The notes: generated by a model not told the origin, from the letters alone. A stretch of DNA of 64,000 bases from Streptomyces sp. NRRL F-2580 (GCF_000720115.1 NZ_JOIR01000007.1:136796-200795); one strand, 5' to 3'; positions 26,779-35,673 are shown, counted from the stretch's first letter. Made by a program: numbers and translations.

Positions 26779-26878
26779 CCGCTGTCGGGCCGCTGTCGGG
26801 CCGCCGTCGGGTCACCGCTGGGCCGCCGCCGGGCCGCTGTCGGGCCGCCGCTGGGCTGCCGTCCTTCCGCTGCCCGGC
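26779..26878. repeat. Degenerate 11-bp tandem repeat
   Basis: About nine head-to-tail copies of a CCGCTGTCGGG-like unit start on the base after the holB stop. Copies differ at one to three bases. Rest of the gap to 27047 shows no gene. Confidence 0.75.
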
Positions 26879-27047
26879 CGTCGCCCCGGGTCCACACCCG
26901 GTTGACGGACTCACCCGTATGGGCGGACCGACCGCCGCGGCCGGGACGGGCCCGGTCCGTGCGGCGCCGGGCGGGGGCCACGGAAGGCCGCAGCCGTCCG
27001 CCGCAGAAGAGCCTCCCGGCCTCCTCCGGCAGCCGTACGCTCCGGGG

Positions 27048-28646
27048 ATGGACACCAGCCGCCTGCTGCGTACGACAGGGACCGTGATCGCAGCCGCCGG
27101 GCTGCTGCTCTCCGGGTGCGCCTCGGGCGGTCTGGACGCCACCCGCGCCGCCGCGGGCGGATCGGACGCCCCGCACGCCGACGAGTCCTCCGGGGCGGCG
27201 TCCGGCAAGCGGTCGGCCCGGCCGGCACCCGACGCGGCCGAGCTGCGCCCGTACTACGAGCAGAAGCTGACCTGGCGCCAATGCGGTGTCCCCGGATTCC
27301 AGTGCTCCACGATGAAGGCCCCCCTGGACTACGCGAACCCCCGCTCCGGCCAGGACGTCGACATCGCGGTGGCGCGCCGTGTGGCCACCGGTCCCGGCAA
27401 GCGGCTCGGCTCGCTCGTGGTCAACCCGGGCGGCCCGGGCGGCTCGGGCATCGGCTACCTGCAGGCGTACGCGGGCATCGGCTACCCCGCGCCGGTCCGC
27501 GCCCGGTACGACATGGTCTCGTTCGACCCGCGCGGGGTGGACCGCAGCAGCCCCGTCGAGTGCCTGACCGGCCCGGCCATGGACGCGTACACGCAGGTGG
27601 ACCAGACGCCGGACGACCAGGCCGAGCGGGCCGCGCTGGTGGCCGCCTTCAAGAAGTTCGCGGCCGGCTGCCACGAGCGCTCGCAGCGGGTGCTGCCGCA
27701 CGTCTCCACCGTCGATGCCGCCCGCGACATGGACCTGCTGCGCGCCGTGCTCGGCGACAAGAAGCTCAACTACGTCGGGGCCTCGTACGGCACCTTCCTC
27801 GGGGCGACGTACGCGGACCTGTTCCCGGACCGCGTCGGCCGGCTGGTCCTGGACGGTGCGATGGATCCCTCCCGGTCCGCGATCGACCTGAACCGGGATC
27901 AGACGGCCGGGTTCGAGACGGCCTTCACCTCCTTCGCCACGGACTGCGCGAAGCAGCCCGACTGCCCGCTCGGCAAGGGCGACCCGGACGCCGTGGCGGC
28001 GCGCCTGAAGGAGTTCTTCCGCAAGGTCGACGCCCAGCCGGTGCCCAGCGGGGACGCGAACCGCCCGCTCGGCGAGTCCCTCGCCACGACCGGGGTGATC
28101 GCGGCGCTGTACGACGAGAGCGCCTGGCCGCAGCTGCGCGAGGCGCTCACGTCGGCGATGAACGGCGACGGATCGGGCCTGCTGAGCCTGGCCGACAGCT
28201 ACTACGAGCGCGACGCGGACGGCAAGTACGCCAACCTGATGTTCGCGAACGCCGCCGTGAACTGCCTCGACCAGCCCCCGGCCTTCCAGGACCCGGCCGC
28301 GGTCGATGCCGCGCTGCCCTCCTTCGAGAAGGCCTCCCCGGTCTTCGGCGCGGGTCTGGCCTGGGCCTCGCTCAACTGCGCGTACTGGCCGGTGGCGGCC
28401 ACGGGCAGGGCGGAGAAGCTGACCGCGAAGGGCGCCCCGCCGATCGTGGTAGTGGGCACCACGCGGGACCCGGCGACCCCGTACAAGTGGGCGCAGGCGC
28501 TGGCCGGCCAGCTCGATTCGGGCACCCTCCTCACCTATGACGGCGACGGCCACACGGCGTACGGGCGCGGCAGCGACTGCATCGACACCGCGATCAACCG
28601 CTACCTGCTGGAGGGCAAGGCGCCGGCGGACGGCAAGAAGTGCTGA
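27048..28646 (+). CDS. Secreted TAP-type alpha/beta-hydrolase peptidase (lipoprotein)
   Basis: Exported peptidase of 532 residues in the tripeptidyl aminopeptidase/Slp group that removes short N-terminal peptides outside the cell. The signal MDTSRLLRTTGTVIAAAGLLLSGC split from its lipobox LSGC at about residue 24 points to membrane anchoring. The N-terminal motif NPGGPGGSG forms the oxyanion loop; the nucleophile is Ser246 in VGASYGTFLG, with likely Asp474 (VGTTRDPATP) and His502 (DGDGHTAYG). Several Cys pairs (CGVPGFQC, CAKQPDC, CIDT...KKC) suggest disulfides. It is close in layout to the SlpD/SlpE lipoproteins of S. coelicolor, which is also the gene after holB there. Confidence 0.9.
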   Translation: MDTSRLLRTTGTVIAAAGLLLSGCASGGLDATRAAAGGSDAPHADESSGAASGKRSARPAPDAAELRPYYEQKLTWRQCGVPGFQCSTMKAPLDYANPRSGQDVDIAVARRVATGPGKRLGSLVVNPGGPGGSGIGYLQAYAGIGYPAPVRARYDMVSFDPRGVDRSSPVECLTGPAMDAYTQVDQTPDDQAERAALVAAFKKFAAGCHERSQRVLPHVSTVDAARDMDLLRAVLGDKKLNYVGASYGTFLGATYADLFPDRVGRLVLDGAMDPSRSAIDLNRDQTAGFETAFTSFATDCAKQPDCPLGKGDPDAVAARLKEFFRKVDAQPVPSGDANRPLGESLATTGVIAALYDESAWPQLREALTSAMNGDGSGLLSLADSYYERDADGKYANLMFANAAVNCLDQPPAFQDPAAVDAALPSFEKASPVFGAGLAWASLNCAYWPVAATGRAEKLTAKGAPPIVVVGTTRDPATPYKWAQALAGQLDSGTLLTYDGDGHTAYGRGSDCIDTAINRYLLEGKAPADGKKC

Positions 28647-28704
28647 GGCCGCCGCCCCGGTAATGGACTTGCCCGTGCCGGGCCGTGGACGGTGAAATCC
28701 GGCC

Positions 28705-29151
28705 ATGAGCAGAATGGCGCAGGTCCTCGTGCTGGCCCGGTACGAGGACGAGGTGATGGAGCCGCTGACGCGGTACGACGAGTCGCGCGGCTGGCGCGGC
28801 CGGTTCGAGCGGATACCCGGCTGGTTCGTCGGCGGGTGGTTCCTGGAGTTCTACCGGGAGAGCCAGCGCACCGGGATCCTGAAGGACCTGGAGGCACTGC
28901 CGTGGAACTCGCCCGAGTGCGTGCAGGTCATGCTCCACGACGAGGAGGACGACTGCTTCGGGCTGTGGATGTTCCGTGAGGGGCGGCTGGTGGAGGTGCC
29001 GCTTCCGGGCACGGAGCGCTTCCACAAGCCGGCCCCGGCCACCACGGAGTACGCACCGAGCCCCGGCTTCCTGTGGCGTACGGACGTCGGGCACACCTGG
29101 CTGCCCGAGCAGACCCCGAAGGAACTGCGGGACCCGCGTCCGGCCTGGTAG
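28705..29151 (+). CDS. Conserved hypothetical protein
   Basis: Protein of 148 residues with no recognised domain. ATG 28705 starts it; ATG 28714 is an alternative. It has no signal peptide or membrane helix, is rich in Trp, Phe and acidic residues, and contains patches ESRGWRGRFERIPGWFVGGW and HDEEDDCFGLWMFREGRLVEVPLP. The high GC third positions support coding. Its end abuts the truncated 3' end of a decayed MFS gene on the other strand, so the junction at 29151-29153 may be a rearrangement point. Confidence 0.75.
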   Translation: MSRMAQVLVLARYEDEVMEPLTRYDESRGWRGRFERIPGWFVGGWFLEFYRESQRTGILKDLEALPWNSPECVQVMLHDEEDDCFGLWMFREGRLVEVPLPGTERFHKPAPATTEYAPSPGFLWRTDVGHTWLPEQTPKELRDPRPAW

Positions 29152-29152
29152 G

Positions 29153-30208
29153 GACCGCCCCGCCGATCGACTCCGCAGCCTGGGCCGGCGCACCGGCCGT
29201 CCGTGCGGCGTAAGCGGCCGCGTGGACGGACCCGAGGAGCGCGACGCCGAGGCCCACGCCGAGCTCGTACGAGGTCTCGGACACGGCCCCGGCCTGCCCG
29301 GCCCGCTCCGCAGGGGCCGCCGAGACGAGCACCGAGGCGGCGGTGGTGACGGCGAGGCCGTCGCTGAAGCCGAGGGTGACCAGGAAGACGGCGCCGTAGG
29401 CGTACGAGGTCGGCTGCGGGGCCAGGGCCGGCAAGGTGAACCCGGCCACCAGCCCGGCCAGGCCGATCGCCATGCAGGCCCGTACGCCGATTCGGTGCAT
29501 CAGCGTCGGAGTCAGGAGGGAGCTGCCGAGCATGGCGAGGGCGGTGGGAAGGGTGCGCAGGCCGGCTTCGAAGGGGGAGTAGCCGTGGACGTACTGGAGC
29601 CACAGCGAGACCAGGAACCCCGAACCGGTCACCGACGGCGGCGGTGAAGGGCCGGTTCCGGAAGAGCCGTACGTCGAGGAGCGGATCCCCCAGCCGCAGC
29701 TGGCGGCGGGTGAACCAGGCGAGCAGCCCGATCCCGACCGCCAGGACCAGCAGGTCCGCCGCCGCGGGGCGGCCCTTCGCCCCGTGCTTGATGCCCCAGG
29801 CGAGGGCGACGATGCCGGTGACGGAGAGCGCGGCGCTGAGCACGTCGAGGGCGTGCTGGCCGGGGTCCTTGAACTCGGGGAGCAGCCACAGGCCGGCGAC
29901 GACGGTCACGACCACCCGGCGGTCGCGGCGGGCACGGAGGCCACGCCGAAGAGCACGAAGCCGATCAGGAACAGCTTCCGCCGCCCGAACCGGTCACCGA
30001 CGGCGGCGGTGGTGACGAGCAGCCCGCCGAGGACCAGCCCGTAGATGTCGATGATCCACAGCTGCTGCACGCCGCTGGGCCGCAGGTCGTCGATGAGGGA
30101 GGGGAGCGCGACGTTCAGGATGGTGGCGTCCATCGCGACGAGCAGCAGGCTGGCACACAGCACGGCGAGCATCTTCCAACGCCCGGCAAGGGCCACGGGA
30201 CATCTCAT
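29153..30208 (-). pseudogene. Decayed DHA2-type MFS drug transporter
   Basis: Three pieces of one major-facilitator transporter are in different frames. Piece one (start ATG 30208 to about 29910) has LLLVAMDATILNVALPSL and YGLVLGGLLVTTAAVGDRFGRRK, helices 1-2 of a DHA2 family member. Piece two (about 29915-29640) begins at PVMVV..AGLWLLPEF, a region normally near helix 6, so helices 3-6 are missing. Piece three (about 29632-29153) contains WLQYVHGYSPFEAGLRTLPTA and continues to helix 13, but the last helix and C-terminus are lost. At least one large deletion, one frameshift and a 3' truncation make it inactive. A full protein would be about 480-500 residues. Confidence 0.85.
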
Positions 30209-30382
30209 CCCTTCGTGGGACGCACGGCAGACGATGCCCCGAATGCGGCGCATCCGTCCCAGTATGTGAGCTCCGCCTCACCCCCGCAGAACCCGGTTCA
30301 GGGCACACGTCGACACCCTGTAGACTTGGCGCCGCTGCTGATGAGCGCCCCTCTCCGAGGGAATACTTGTCTGACCAGCGGT

Positions 30383-30456
30383 GCCGCCTTAGCTCAGTTG
30401 GCCAGAGCAACGCACTCGTAATGCGTAGGTCTCGGGTTCGAATCCCGAAGGCGGCT
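30383..30456 (+). tRNA. tRNA-Thr (anticodon CGT)
   Basis: Full cloverleaf of 74 nt. Acceptor stem GCCGCCT pairs with AGGCGGC, D-arm AGCTCAGTTGG, anticodon stem ACGCA/TGCGT around loop CTCGTAA with anticodon CGT, T-arm GGGTTCGAATCCC. CCA is not encoded. A terminator follows four bases after its end. Confidence 0.97.
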
Positions 30457-30460
30457 CTGT

Positions 30461-30499
30461 AAAACCCCCAGGACTCACTCGCCGTGACCTGGGGGTTTT
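30461..30499 (+). terminator. Terminator after tRNA-Thr
   Basis: AAAACCCCCAGG (30461-30472) pairs perfectly with CCTGGGGGTTTT (30488-30499), giving a T-tail on the plus strand and, by symmetry, on the minus strand. Confidence 0.9.
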
Positions 30500-30517
30500 G
30501 CTATTTCCGGCTGAGCA

Positions 30518-30548
30518 AGCCCCCTCCGTCGTGATGACGGAGGGGGCT
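30518..30548. terminator. Second strong hairpin
   Basis: AGCCCCCTCCGTC (30518-30530) pairs with 30536-30548 around GTGAT. It may stop transcripts of the small envelope genes that come from the right. From here to 30762 no gene is seen. Confidence 0.75.
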
Positions 30549-30762
30549 CTTGCGTGACCGCGTGGGCTGGATACAGGCGACCGACCGAGAACATCGTCAG
30601 TGCTGCCCCAACGGCACGCAGCGCCAACTGCCGTTTCCGGGTCGGCTCCGGGAGTTCGAGCCAGTGGGCCGAGCGGGGACGGACGGGCCGTGCTCTCCAT
30701 GTCGGCGGCCTGGTGCGTGGTCGGCCCCGTGCTTCGAGATTTCCCGGACGCTCAGTGGGTCT

Positions 30763-30993
30763 CTACCTGAGGGCGGTGTGCTTCCTCGTGATGTGAGACT
30801 GCCACGCCCAGCGGGTGAGCCCGCCGATGGCCAGGGAGGCGACGATGGCGCCCCAGTCGATGACGTGGGGGAGGCCGGGGAAGAAGGCCAGGAAGGCGAA
30901 GGTAGCGGCGGTGCCGATAAGGAAGGCGGCGATGCCGGCGCGTCGGCGCTTGGCTTCCCAGGCGGGGTCTTCGGGCGTGGGCTGGGTGGTCAT
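30763..30993 (-). CDS. Small two-span membrane protein
   Basis: Protein of 76 residues from ATG 30993. MTTQPTPEDPAWEAKRRRAG is a short charged N-terminus, followed by two hydrophobic segments (IAAFLIGTAATFAFLAFF and VIDWGAIVASLAIGGL) and a basic tail. No family assigned. It lies 7 bp after the secreted-protein gene on the same strand, so the two are likely one operon. Both belong to the accessory patch between the tRNA and the IS element. Confidence 0.7.
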   Translation of the reverse strand: MTTQPTPEDPAWEAKRRRAGIAAFLIGTAATFAFLAFFPGLPHVIDWGAIVASLAIGGLTRWAWQSHITRKHTALR

Positions 30994-31000
30994 GCGCGGC

Positions 31001-31465
31001 TCACTTCGTGATGTGGTGGCACTGGCTGACCCGGCGCACGCCATTGATGTTGAGGTGTGCGCATGCCTTGCCGTAGCGGGGCAGTGTCTGTGGCTTGTTG
31101 TCGCGCAACGGGTGGATCTCACACTCGGTGTGCGTCTTGCCGGGCGAAGTGCGGTAGATCTTGTTGTTGGTGTCCGCGTAGGTGAAGTCGATGCGCCAGT
31201 TGCAGAAGCCTGCGTTGAGGGCTCCGACGAAACCGCAGTCGACGCCGGCGTTCTGGTAGGTGATCTTCTTTCCGTCGCCGCGGATGACGTGGGTGAACAT
31301 GCAGCCTGTGGGAACGGTCATGGTGATACCTCCGACTTGGTAGTCGAAGCTGGCGACGGGCGTTGAGCCGATGGCGCCGGCGTGCGCCTCGGCGGCAGGT
31401 AAGACGGCCAGCATGGCCGTCGTGGCGAGCGTGGCAATGATCCGGGCGACTGCGAGCTTCCCCAC
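31001..31465 (-). CDS. Secreted cysteine-rich hypothetical protein
   Basis: Exported protein of 154 residues. GTG 31465 follows AGAAGGGA. The signal peptide runs to AEAHA, with cleavage likely near residue 29. The mature domain has six cysteines (in TGCMF, VDCGF, FCNWR, TECEI, KACAH, SQCHH), enough for three disulfides, and a Thr/Tyr-rich beta-like pattern. No enzyme motif is visible. It is upstream of, and probably co-transcribed with, the two-span membrane protein. Its 5' flank (31466-31617) carries no other gene and ends at the IS630 insertion. Confidence 0.75.
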   Translation of the reverse strand: MGKLAVARIIATLATTAMLAVLPAAEAHAGAIGSTPVASFDYQVGGITMTVPTGCMFTHVIRGDGKKITYQNAGVDCGFVGALNAGFCNWRIDFTYADTNNKIYRTSPGKTHTECEIHPLRDNKPQTLPRYGKACAHLNINGVRRVSQCHHITK

Positions 31466-31618
31466 GGGTGTCCCTTCTGGCGGAGTGTGTCTGCCGATCG
31501 GAACTCCTCTTGTCGGCTCGGAGGTTCTGCCCAGGGGGGTAGTCCACTGCGAAGAGTGATCAGCAGATTGGCATGCTGACCACCCGTAACCACCGTCCTG
31601 GAACGCCACGAGTCCTGC

Positions 31619-32807
31619 TAGTGATCTGGTTTGGAGGTCTGGGCTCGCCTCGTGAGTCGTGTTCTGTTTCAGATCTTGGGGTTCGCCTGACGTGACCGGC
31701 TTGCGGCCGGTGTCCTGGACGGATGGGTGATACCAGGCTGGCGCCGGTCGTGCTGTCGGATGCCGAGCGGTCGACGTTGGAGAACTGGGCCAGGCGGCGT
31801 TCGATCGCGCAGGGCCTGGCCCAGCGTGCTCAGATCGTGCTGGCATGCGCGCGGGGATGGAACAACACGATGGTGGCCGCGCGGCTGGGAATCGAGCGCA
31901 AGACAGCGGCGAGATGGCGGACCCGGTTCCTGCGGGAGCGGCTGGGCGGGCTCGCCGACGAGCCCCGGCCCGGCGTGCCACGGACCATTACCGACGCCCA
32001 AGTGGAAGAAGTGGTGGTCCGCACCCTCGAGGAGACGCCCGCGGGCGGGACGCACTGGTCGAAGCGGGAGCTGGCCAAGGTGGTGGGGATCTCGCCGGCG
32101 AGCGTGCTGCGGATCTGGCACGCCTTCGGCCTTCAGCCGTGGCGAACCGAGACCTTCAAGATCTCCCCGGACCCGTTCCTGATCGACAAGGTGCGTGACG
32201 TCGTCGGCCTCTACCTCGCCCCGGCGGCCAACGCGGCTGTGTTCGCGGTGGACGAGAAACCGCAGATCCAGGCCCTTGAGCGGACCGCACCGGTGCTGCC
32301 GATGCTGCCCGGGGTGCCCGAGCGGCGGAGTTTCGACTACGTCAGGCACGGCACTGTCGATCTGTTCGCCGCTTTGAACACCGCGACGGGCAAGGTGATC
32401 ACGAAGCTGTCCGCGCAGCACCGGGCAGTGGACTTCCGTGACTTCCTCGATGAGATCGACCGCCAGACCGATCCCGGTCTGGCGGTCCACGTGATCTGCG
32501 ACAACCTCTCCGCCCACAAAGCGCCGATGGTGCACACGTGGCTGCTCGCGCATCCCCGTTTCCAGCTGCACTTCACACCTACGTACTCGTCGTGGATCAA
32601 CCAGGTCGAGCGGTGGTTTGCCGAGCTGGAACGGCGCTGCCTCGCACGCGGCGTGTTCTGCTCCCTCGACGACCTCAAGGCCGCACTCGAGAACTGGATC
32701 AAGGTCTGGAACGACGAGGCCCGACCCTTCAAGTGGACCAAAACCGCCGACCAGATCCTCGACCGCATCTGCCGATACTGCGACAGGATCTGTAAACCAG
32801 ATCACTA
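31619..32807 (+). mobile_element. Complete IS630-family insertion sequence
   Basis: Terminal inverted repeats GTGATCTGGTTT (31621-31632) and its complement (32794-32805) are perfect over 12 bp and flanked on both sides by TA (31619-31620 and 32806-32807), the target duplication typical of IS630/Tc1 elements. The element carries one transposase gene with intact catalytic residues, so it may be active. It lies between the secreted protein gene and a short open frame, with no obvious interrupted gene. Confidence 0.92.
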
Positions 32808-32808
32808 G
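31723..32808 (+). CDS. IS630-family transposase
   Basis: DDE transposase of 361 residues. The N-terminus holds a helix-turn-helix pair (LGIERKTAARWRTRFLRERL) and a second winged region (AKVVGISPASVLRIWHAFGLQP). The catalytic triad is visible: Asp in AVFAVDEKPQIQALE, Asp in HVICDNLSAHKAP, Glu in YSSWINQVERWFAELERR. ATG 31723 begins the usual N-terminus. The stop codon TAG uses the TA target duplication plus the next chromosomal G (32806-32808), so the stop depends on the insertion site. Confidence 0.94.
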   Translation: MGDTRLAPVVLSDAERSTLENWARRRSIAQGLAQRAQIVLACARGWNNTMVAARLGIERKTAARWRTRFLRERLGGLADEPRPGVPRTITDAQVEEVVVRTLEETPAGGTHWSKRELAKVVGISPASVLRIWHAFGLQPWRTETFKISPDPFLIDKVRDVVGLYLAPAANAAVFAVDEKPQIQALERTAPVLPMLPGVPERRSFDYVRHGTVDLFAALNTATGKVITKLSAQHRAVDFRDFLDEIDRQTDPGLAVHVICDNLSAHKAPMVHTWLLAHPRFQLHFTPTYSSWINQVERWFAELERRCLARGVFCSLDDLKAALENWIKVWNDEARPFKWTKTADQILDRICRYCDRICKPDH

Positions 32809-32905
32809 GCAGGTGTGGGCCCGCGACCGTTCTGCCGATCTGGCTCCGCCGCCGGATGCCCTCGGCCCGGCGCCGTGTTCGGTGCGGTTCGTCAGCAGTC
32901 TTGCC

Positions 32906-33010
32906 ATGGCCAATGGTGAGGAGGAGCCGTGGGTGCTGCCGGCCGAAGGGGGTGATCAGGAGGTCGTCGCCGAGTTGAGGCGGCACCTGGCCTCCGTTGA
33001 TGCCGGGTAG
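32906..33010 (+). other. Short open frame, possible gene remnant
   Basis: Frame of 34 codons from ATG 32906 (ANGEEEPWVLPAEGGDQ.. then AELRRHLASVDAG). It reads like the tail of an acidic helical protein and could be what remains of a gene damaged by the nearby IS. No ribosome site is evident. Confidence 0.25.
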
Positions 33011-33026
33011 CAGGTATCGGGCTGGG

Positions 33027-33854
33027 TTAGGGGGTGGGGGTGGCCGTGGGGGTGGTGGGGGTGAGGCGGACCGTGCTGAGGATGCGCATGATCAGGGAGT
33101 CGGGGATGGCGCCGGGGACGCCGGTGCGGCCGTAGAAGTCCCAGGCCGCGAAGGCGCCCTCGGCGTTCTTGAAGGCGAAGACGATCGACTGGCCGTCGCC
33201 GGCGCAGCGGTTGGGTTGTTTGGCGCCCTCGGAGTGGGCTTTGACGTAGGTGCCCTTGAGGCCGTACTTCGTCGTGTACTCCACGGGCTTGTCCCACTTC
33301 ACGACGCTCTTGTCGGGCTGGGTGTAGGCGGCGTAGACCCAGGTCGGGGCGTTCTTCTCGGCGACCTCGGTGGTGTCCTTGGCGCCTTCGGCCCCCTTGG
33401 TGCCGACGCTGCCGAGCGGGAAGTCGGAGACCGAGCCGTCGCCGTTGGCGTCGATGCTGCACCACTCGGACTTGTAGAAGGCGGGCGCCGTGTGTCCGAT
33501 GAGGATCTTGTCCGGGTCGTTGTCGTCCCCGTGGCCGCTGAAGACGTCGGGCGAGAGGACCTCCCAGTCCGGCGGGACGTCGAACGAGGTGCCGTACTTG
33601 GGGTTGACCACGGTCTTCCAGCCCGCGATGAGCGGCTTGGACGGGTCCGGGGGGCCGTCCGGCTCGTCCCTGGCCATGATGACGGCGGTCACGGCGGCGA
33701 TGGCACCGACGGCCATCAGTGCCGTGAGCGCCATCATGAGCCGGTTGGCGCGCTTGCGCGGGGGTTCCGGGGGGTGCGTGGGCTGTGGGGGCTGTGGGAG
33801 GGGCGGCTGGTACAGGGCGCCCGGCTCGTTCGGCTGTTGGTACGGGTTCTGCAC
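33027..33854 (-). CDS. Membrane-anchored hypothetical protein, proline-rich N-terminus
   Basis: Protein of 275 residues starting at GTG 33854. A cytoplasmic Pro/Gln-rich stretch (about 1-35) leads to one membrane helix (LMMALTALMAVGAIAAVTAVIMA, split across 39-62) and an extracytoplasmic domain beginning GWKTVVNPKYGTSFDVPPDWEVLSP, a pattern seen in lipoprotein-like and PsbP/LpqN-related domains. Two Cys (SEWCSID and NRCAGDG) may pair. It lies 40 bp downstream of the propeller protein on the same strand and shares its Pro-rich head and single anchor, so both are likely one operon and may act together at the cell surface. Function unknown. Confidence 0.75.
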   Translation of the reverse strand: MQNPYQQPNEPGALYQPPLPQPPQPTHPPEPPRKRANRLMMALTALMAVGAIAAVTAVIMARDEPDGPPDPSKPLIAGWKTVVNPKYGTSFDVPPDWEVLSPDVFSGHGDDNDPDKILIGHTAPAFYKSEWCSIDANGDGSVSDFPLGSVGTKGAEGAKDTTEVAEKNAPTWVYAAYTQPDKSVVKWDKPVEYTTKYGLKGTYVKAHSEGAKQPNRCAGDGQSIVFAFKNAEGAFAAWDFYGRTGVPGAIPDSLIMRILSTVRLTPTTPTATPTP

Positions 33855-33894
33855 GTGCCCCTCCTGGGGTGCGGGACTGCGGGACTGCGGGAAG

Positions 33895-35532
33895 CTACTT
33901 GCCGAACGAGAGGATCGCGCGGCTCTTCTTCTTGGGCTCCGGGCCGTAGACCCAGCCGTTGAGGAGGAACAGCCGTCCGCCCGCCCAGGTGGTGCGGACG
34001 CTGTGGGAGAAGAAGACGCTCGCCGCTCCGGCGGACACGGCCGGGCTCTGCAGGACGGGCTGCGAGGCGCCGTCCGCCGGTGCCAGCGAGACGACCGAGC
34101 CCGCCGCGCCGCTGCCGGGGGAGACGTACACGAGGACCCTGCCCTCCTCGATCGCCAGCGGCCACATGGTGCGGTTCTTGGGCTGCTCCGCGGTGCGCCA
34201 CCGCTCCTTGCCCGTGTTCAGGTCGACGGCGACGACCTGGTTGGTGTCCTCGGTGTCGAGGGTGGTGGCGGGCTTGCCCGCGCCGATGTAGAGGGTGTCG
34301 GCGTCGGCCACGGAGGCGTAGCACTCCTGGAACCGGCCCGCGTTGCCGAAGCCGTTGCACCGGCCGCTGACCCCGAACCCGGGGGCGCTCTGCGAGCGGA
34401 CCTTGCCGTCGGCCGCGAACGCCGTGATGTTCCAGGTCTTGCGGTCCTCGTGGTGCGCGGCGACCACCAGCGGGTCCACGGAGAGCACCCGGCCGACGGT
34501 CCAGCCCTTGTCGTACTTGTAGGCCCACTTGGAAGCACCCGTGGCCGGATCCAGCTCCTCGACCATCGACTGCCCGCGCGCGGTGGCGTCCTTCGGGTCG
34601 AAGCAGTTGCGTATGCCGATCAGTCGGGATCCCCCGGCGAACCCGGACGGGGTGCAGCCGTCCGTCTTCGACGTGCCGAAGAGCTTCCTGCCGTCGGTGA
34701 CCGAGAAGCCGCTCATGACCGCCGACCGGGCGAGGGCCACGGTGTCGCCGCTGATCGCGATCTCGAACTCCGTCGAGGAGTCGTACGCGTTCTCCGCCGG
34801 TACGGCTATCTTCCATCCGGCCTTGCCCGTGGCGAGGTCGATCAGCTGGAGGTGCGTGCAGTGCGAGCTGTCCGAGCCGCTCTCCTTCAGCCCGACGACC
34901 AACTTGCCGTCCGCGGTCGGAGTCGGCGGAACCGCGCACAGCCGGGTCGGGAGCGGGATCTTCCACTTGTCCTGGCCGTCGGCCGCCCCGTAGGCGGTGA
35001 ACTCGGTGGCGATCGCCTTGACCACCACGTCGCCCACCCGCCACGGGCCGTACTGGGAGGTCCCCGAGCCGGCGACCTCGATCTCGTTGTCGCGCAGCCA
35101 GACCTTGGCCTCACCGGGTTTGATGCCGGCGTTGGGGTCGTAGGTGTCGGGGCCGACGCCGGGGCCCTTGCCGTCGCCCTTGTCGATCGAGGGCGAGGAC
35201 GAGGGCTCGGCCCGGGACGGCTCGCCGCGACCGCCGCCGACCGTGAGGTACACGCCGCCGCCGACGGTGAGCAGGACGGCCACGGCCAGTGCCGTCAGGA
35301 CGGCCGGCCGGCCCTTGAACCGGCCGCCGCGCCCGCCGCCTCCCGCGGGGCCGCCGGGCGCCGGCACCGGCTGGTGCTGTGGTTGGGGCTGTGGCTGTGG
35401 CTGTGATGGTGCCGGGAACCGTGGCTGCGCCGGTGGCTGTGGCTGTGCCTCCGCGGGCGGCTGAGGCTGCGGCTGCGCTTCGAACGGTTCGGGCGGGGGT
35501 CCGAAGCCGCCGCGCCACTGCTCATCGCTCAT
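33895..35532 (-). CDS. Membrane-anchored PQQ-like beta-propeller protein
   Basis: Protein of 545 residues from ATG 35532. The first 70 residues are cytoplasmic, made of Pro-Gln repeats and a Gly/Arg stretch; one membrane helix follows (AVLTALAVAVLLTVGGGVYL, about 78-98). The rest is extracytoplasmic and shows propeller-blade signatures such as GKAGWKIAVPAE, GASKWAYKYDKGW, GKERWRTAEQ and VVAVDLNTG, the PQQ/WD-like repeat pattern found in BamB-type proteins. No kinase domain is fused, although in Streptomyces such propellers are often coupled to Ser/Thr kinases. Probably a surface binding or scaffold protein. Confidence 0.8.
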   Translation of the reverse strand: MSDEQWRGGFGPPPEPFEAQPQPQPPAEAQPQPPAQPRFPAPSQPQPQPQPQHQPVPAPGGPAGGGGRGGRFKGRPAVLTALAVAVLLTVGGGVYLTVGGGRGEPSRAEPSSSPSIDKGDGKGPGVGPDTYDPNAGIKPGEAKVWLRDNEIEVAGSGTSQYGPWRVGDVVVKAIATEFTAYGAADGQDKWKIPLPTRLCAVPPTPTADGKLVVGLKESGSDSSHCTHLQLIDLATGKAGWKIAVPAENAYDSSTEFEIAISGDTVALARSAVMSGFSVTDGRKLFGTSKTDGCTPSGFAGGSRLIGIRNCFDPKDATARGQSMVEELDPATGASKWAYKYDKGWTVGRVLSVDPLVVAAHHEDRKTWNITAFAADGKVRSQSAPGFGVSGRCNGFGNAGRFQECYASVADADTLYIGAGKPATTLDTEDTNQVVAVDLNTGKERWRTAEQPKNRTMWPLAIEEGRVLVYVSPGSGAAGSVVSLAPADGASQPVLQSPAVSAGAASVFFSHSVRTTWAGGRLFLLNGWVYGPEPKKKSRAILSFGK

Positions 35533-35673
35533 GGGGAGAGTGTGGCCGGTACAAGACCCTTTCCAGAAGAGATTTCTAGACTACTTCGCCGTGCGCCTTC
35601 GGGTCGCCCGGCCGGGGCCGCAGGGCTACGTTGGACTGAGTGGGCTCCTGTCCTGGCGTGCGAGGAGGCGAGT

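Noticed and set aside
26779..26878. CRISPR-like array
   Set aside because: Repeats are 11 bp and contiguous with no spacers; the same holds for the arrays at 36936 and 41434.
30389..30700. Minus-strand frame crossing the tRNA gene (with PSGFEPETYALRV)
   Set aside because: Typical spurious protein produced by translating the antisense of a tRNA gene.
31470..33010. Gene interrupted by IS630
   Set aside because: The flanks joined without the IS and one TA give no continuous coding frame with a recognisable domain.
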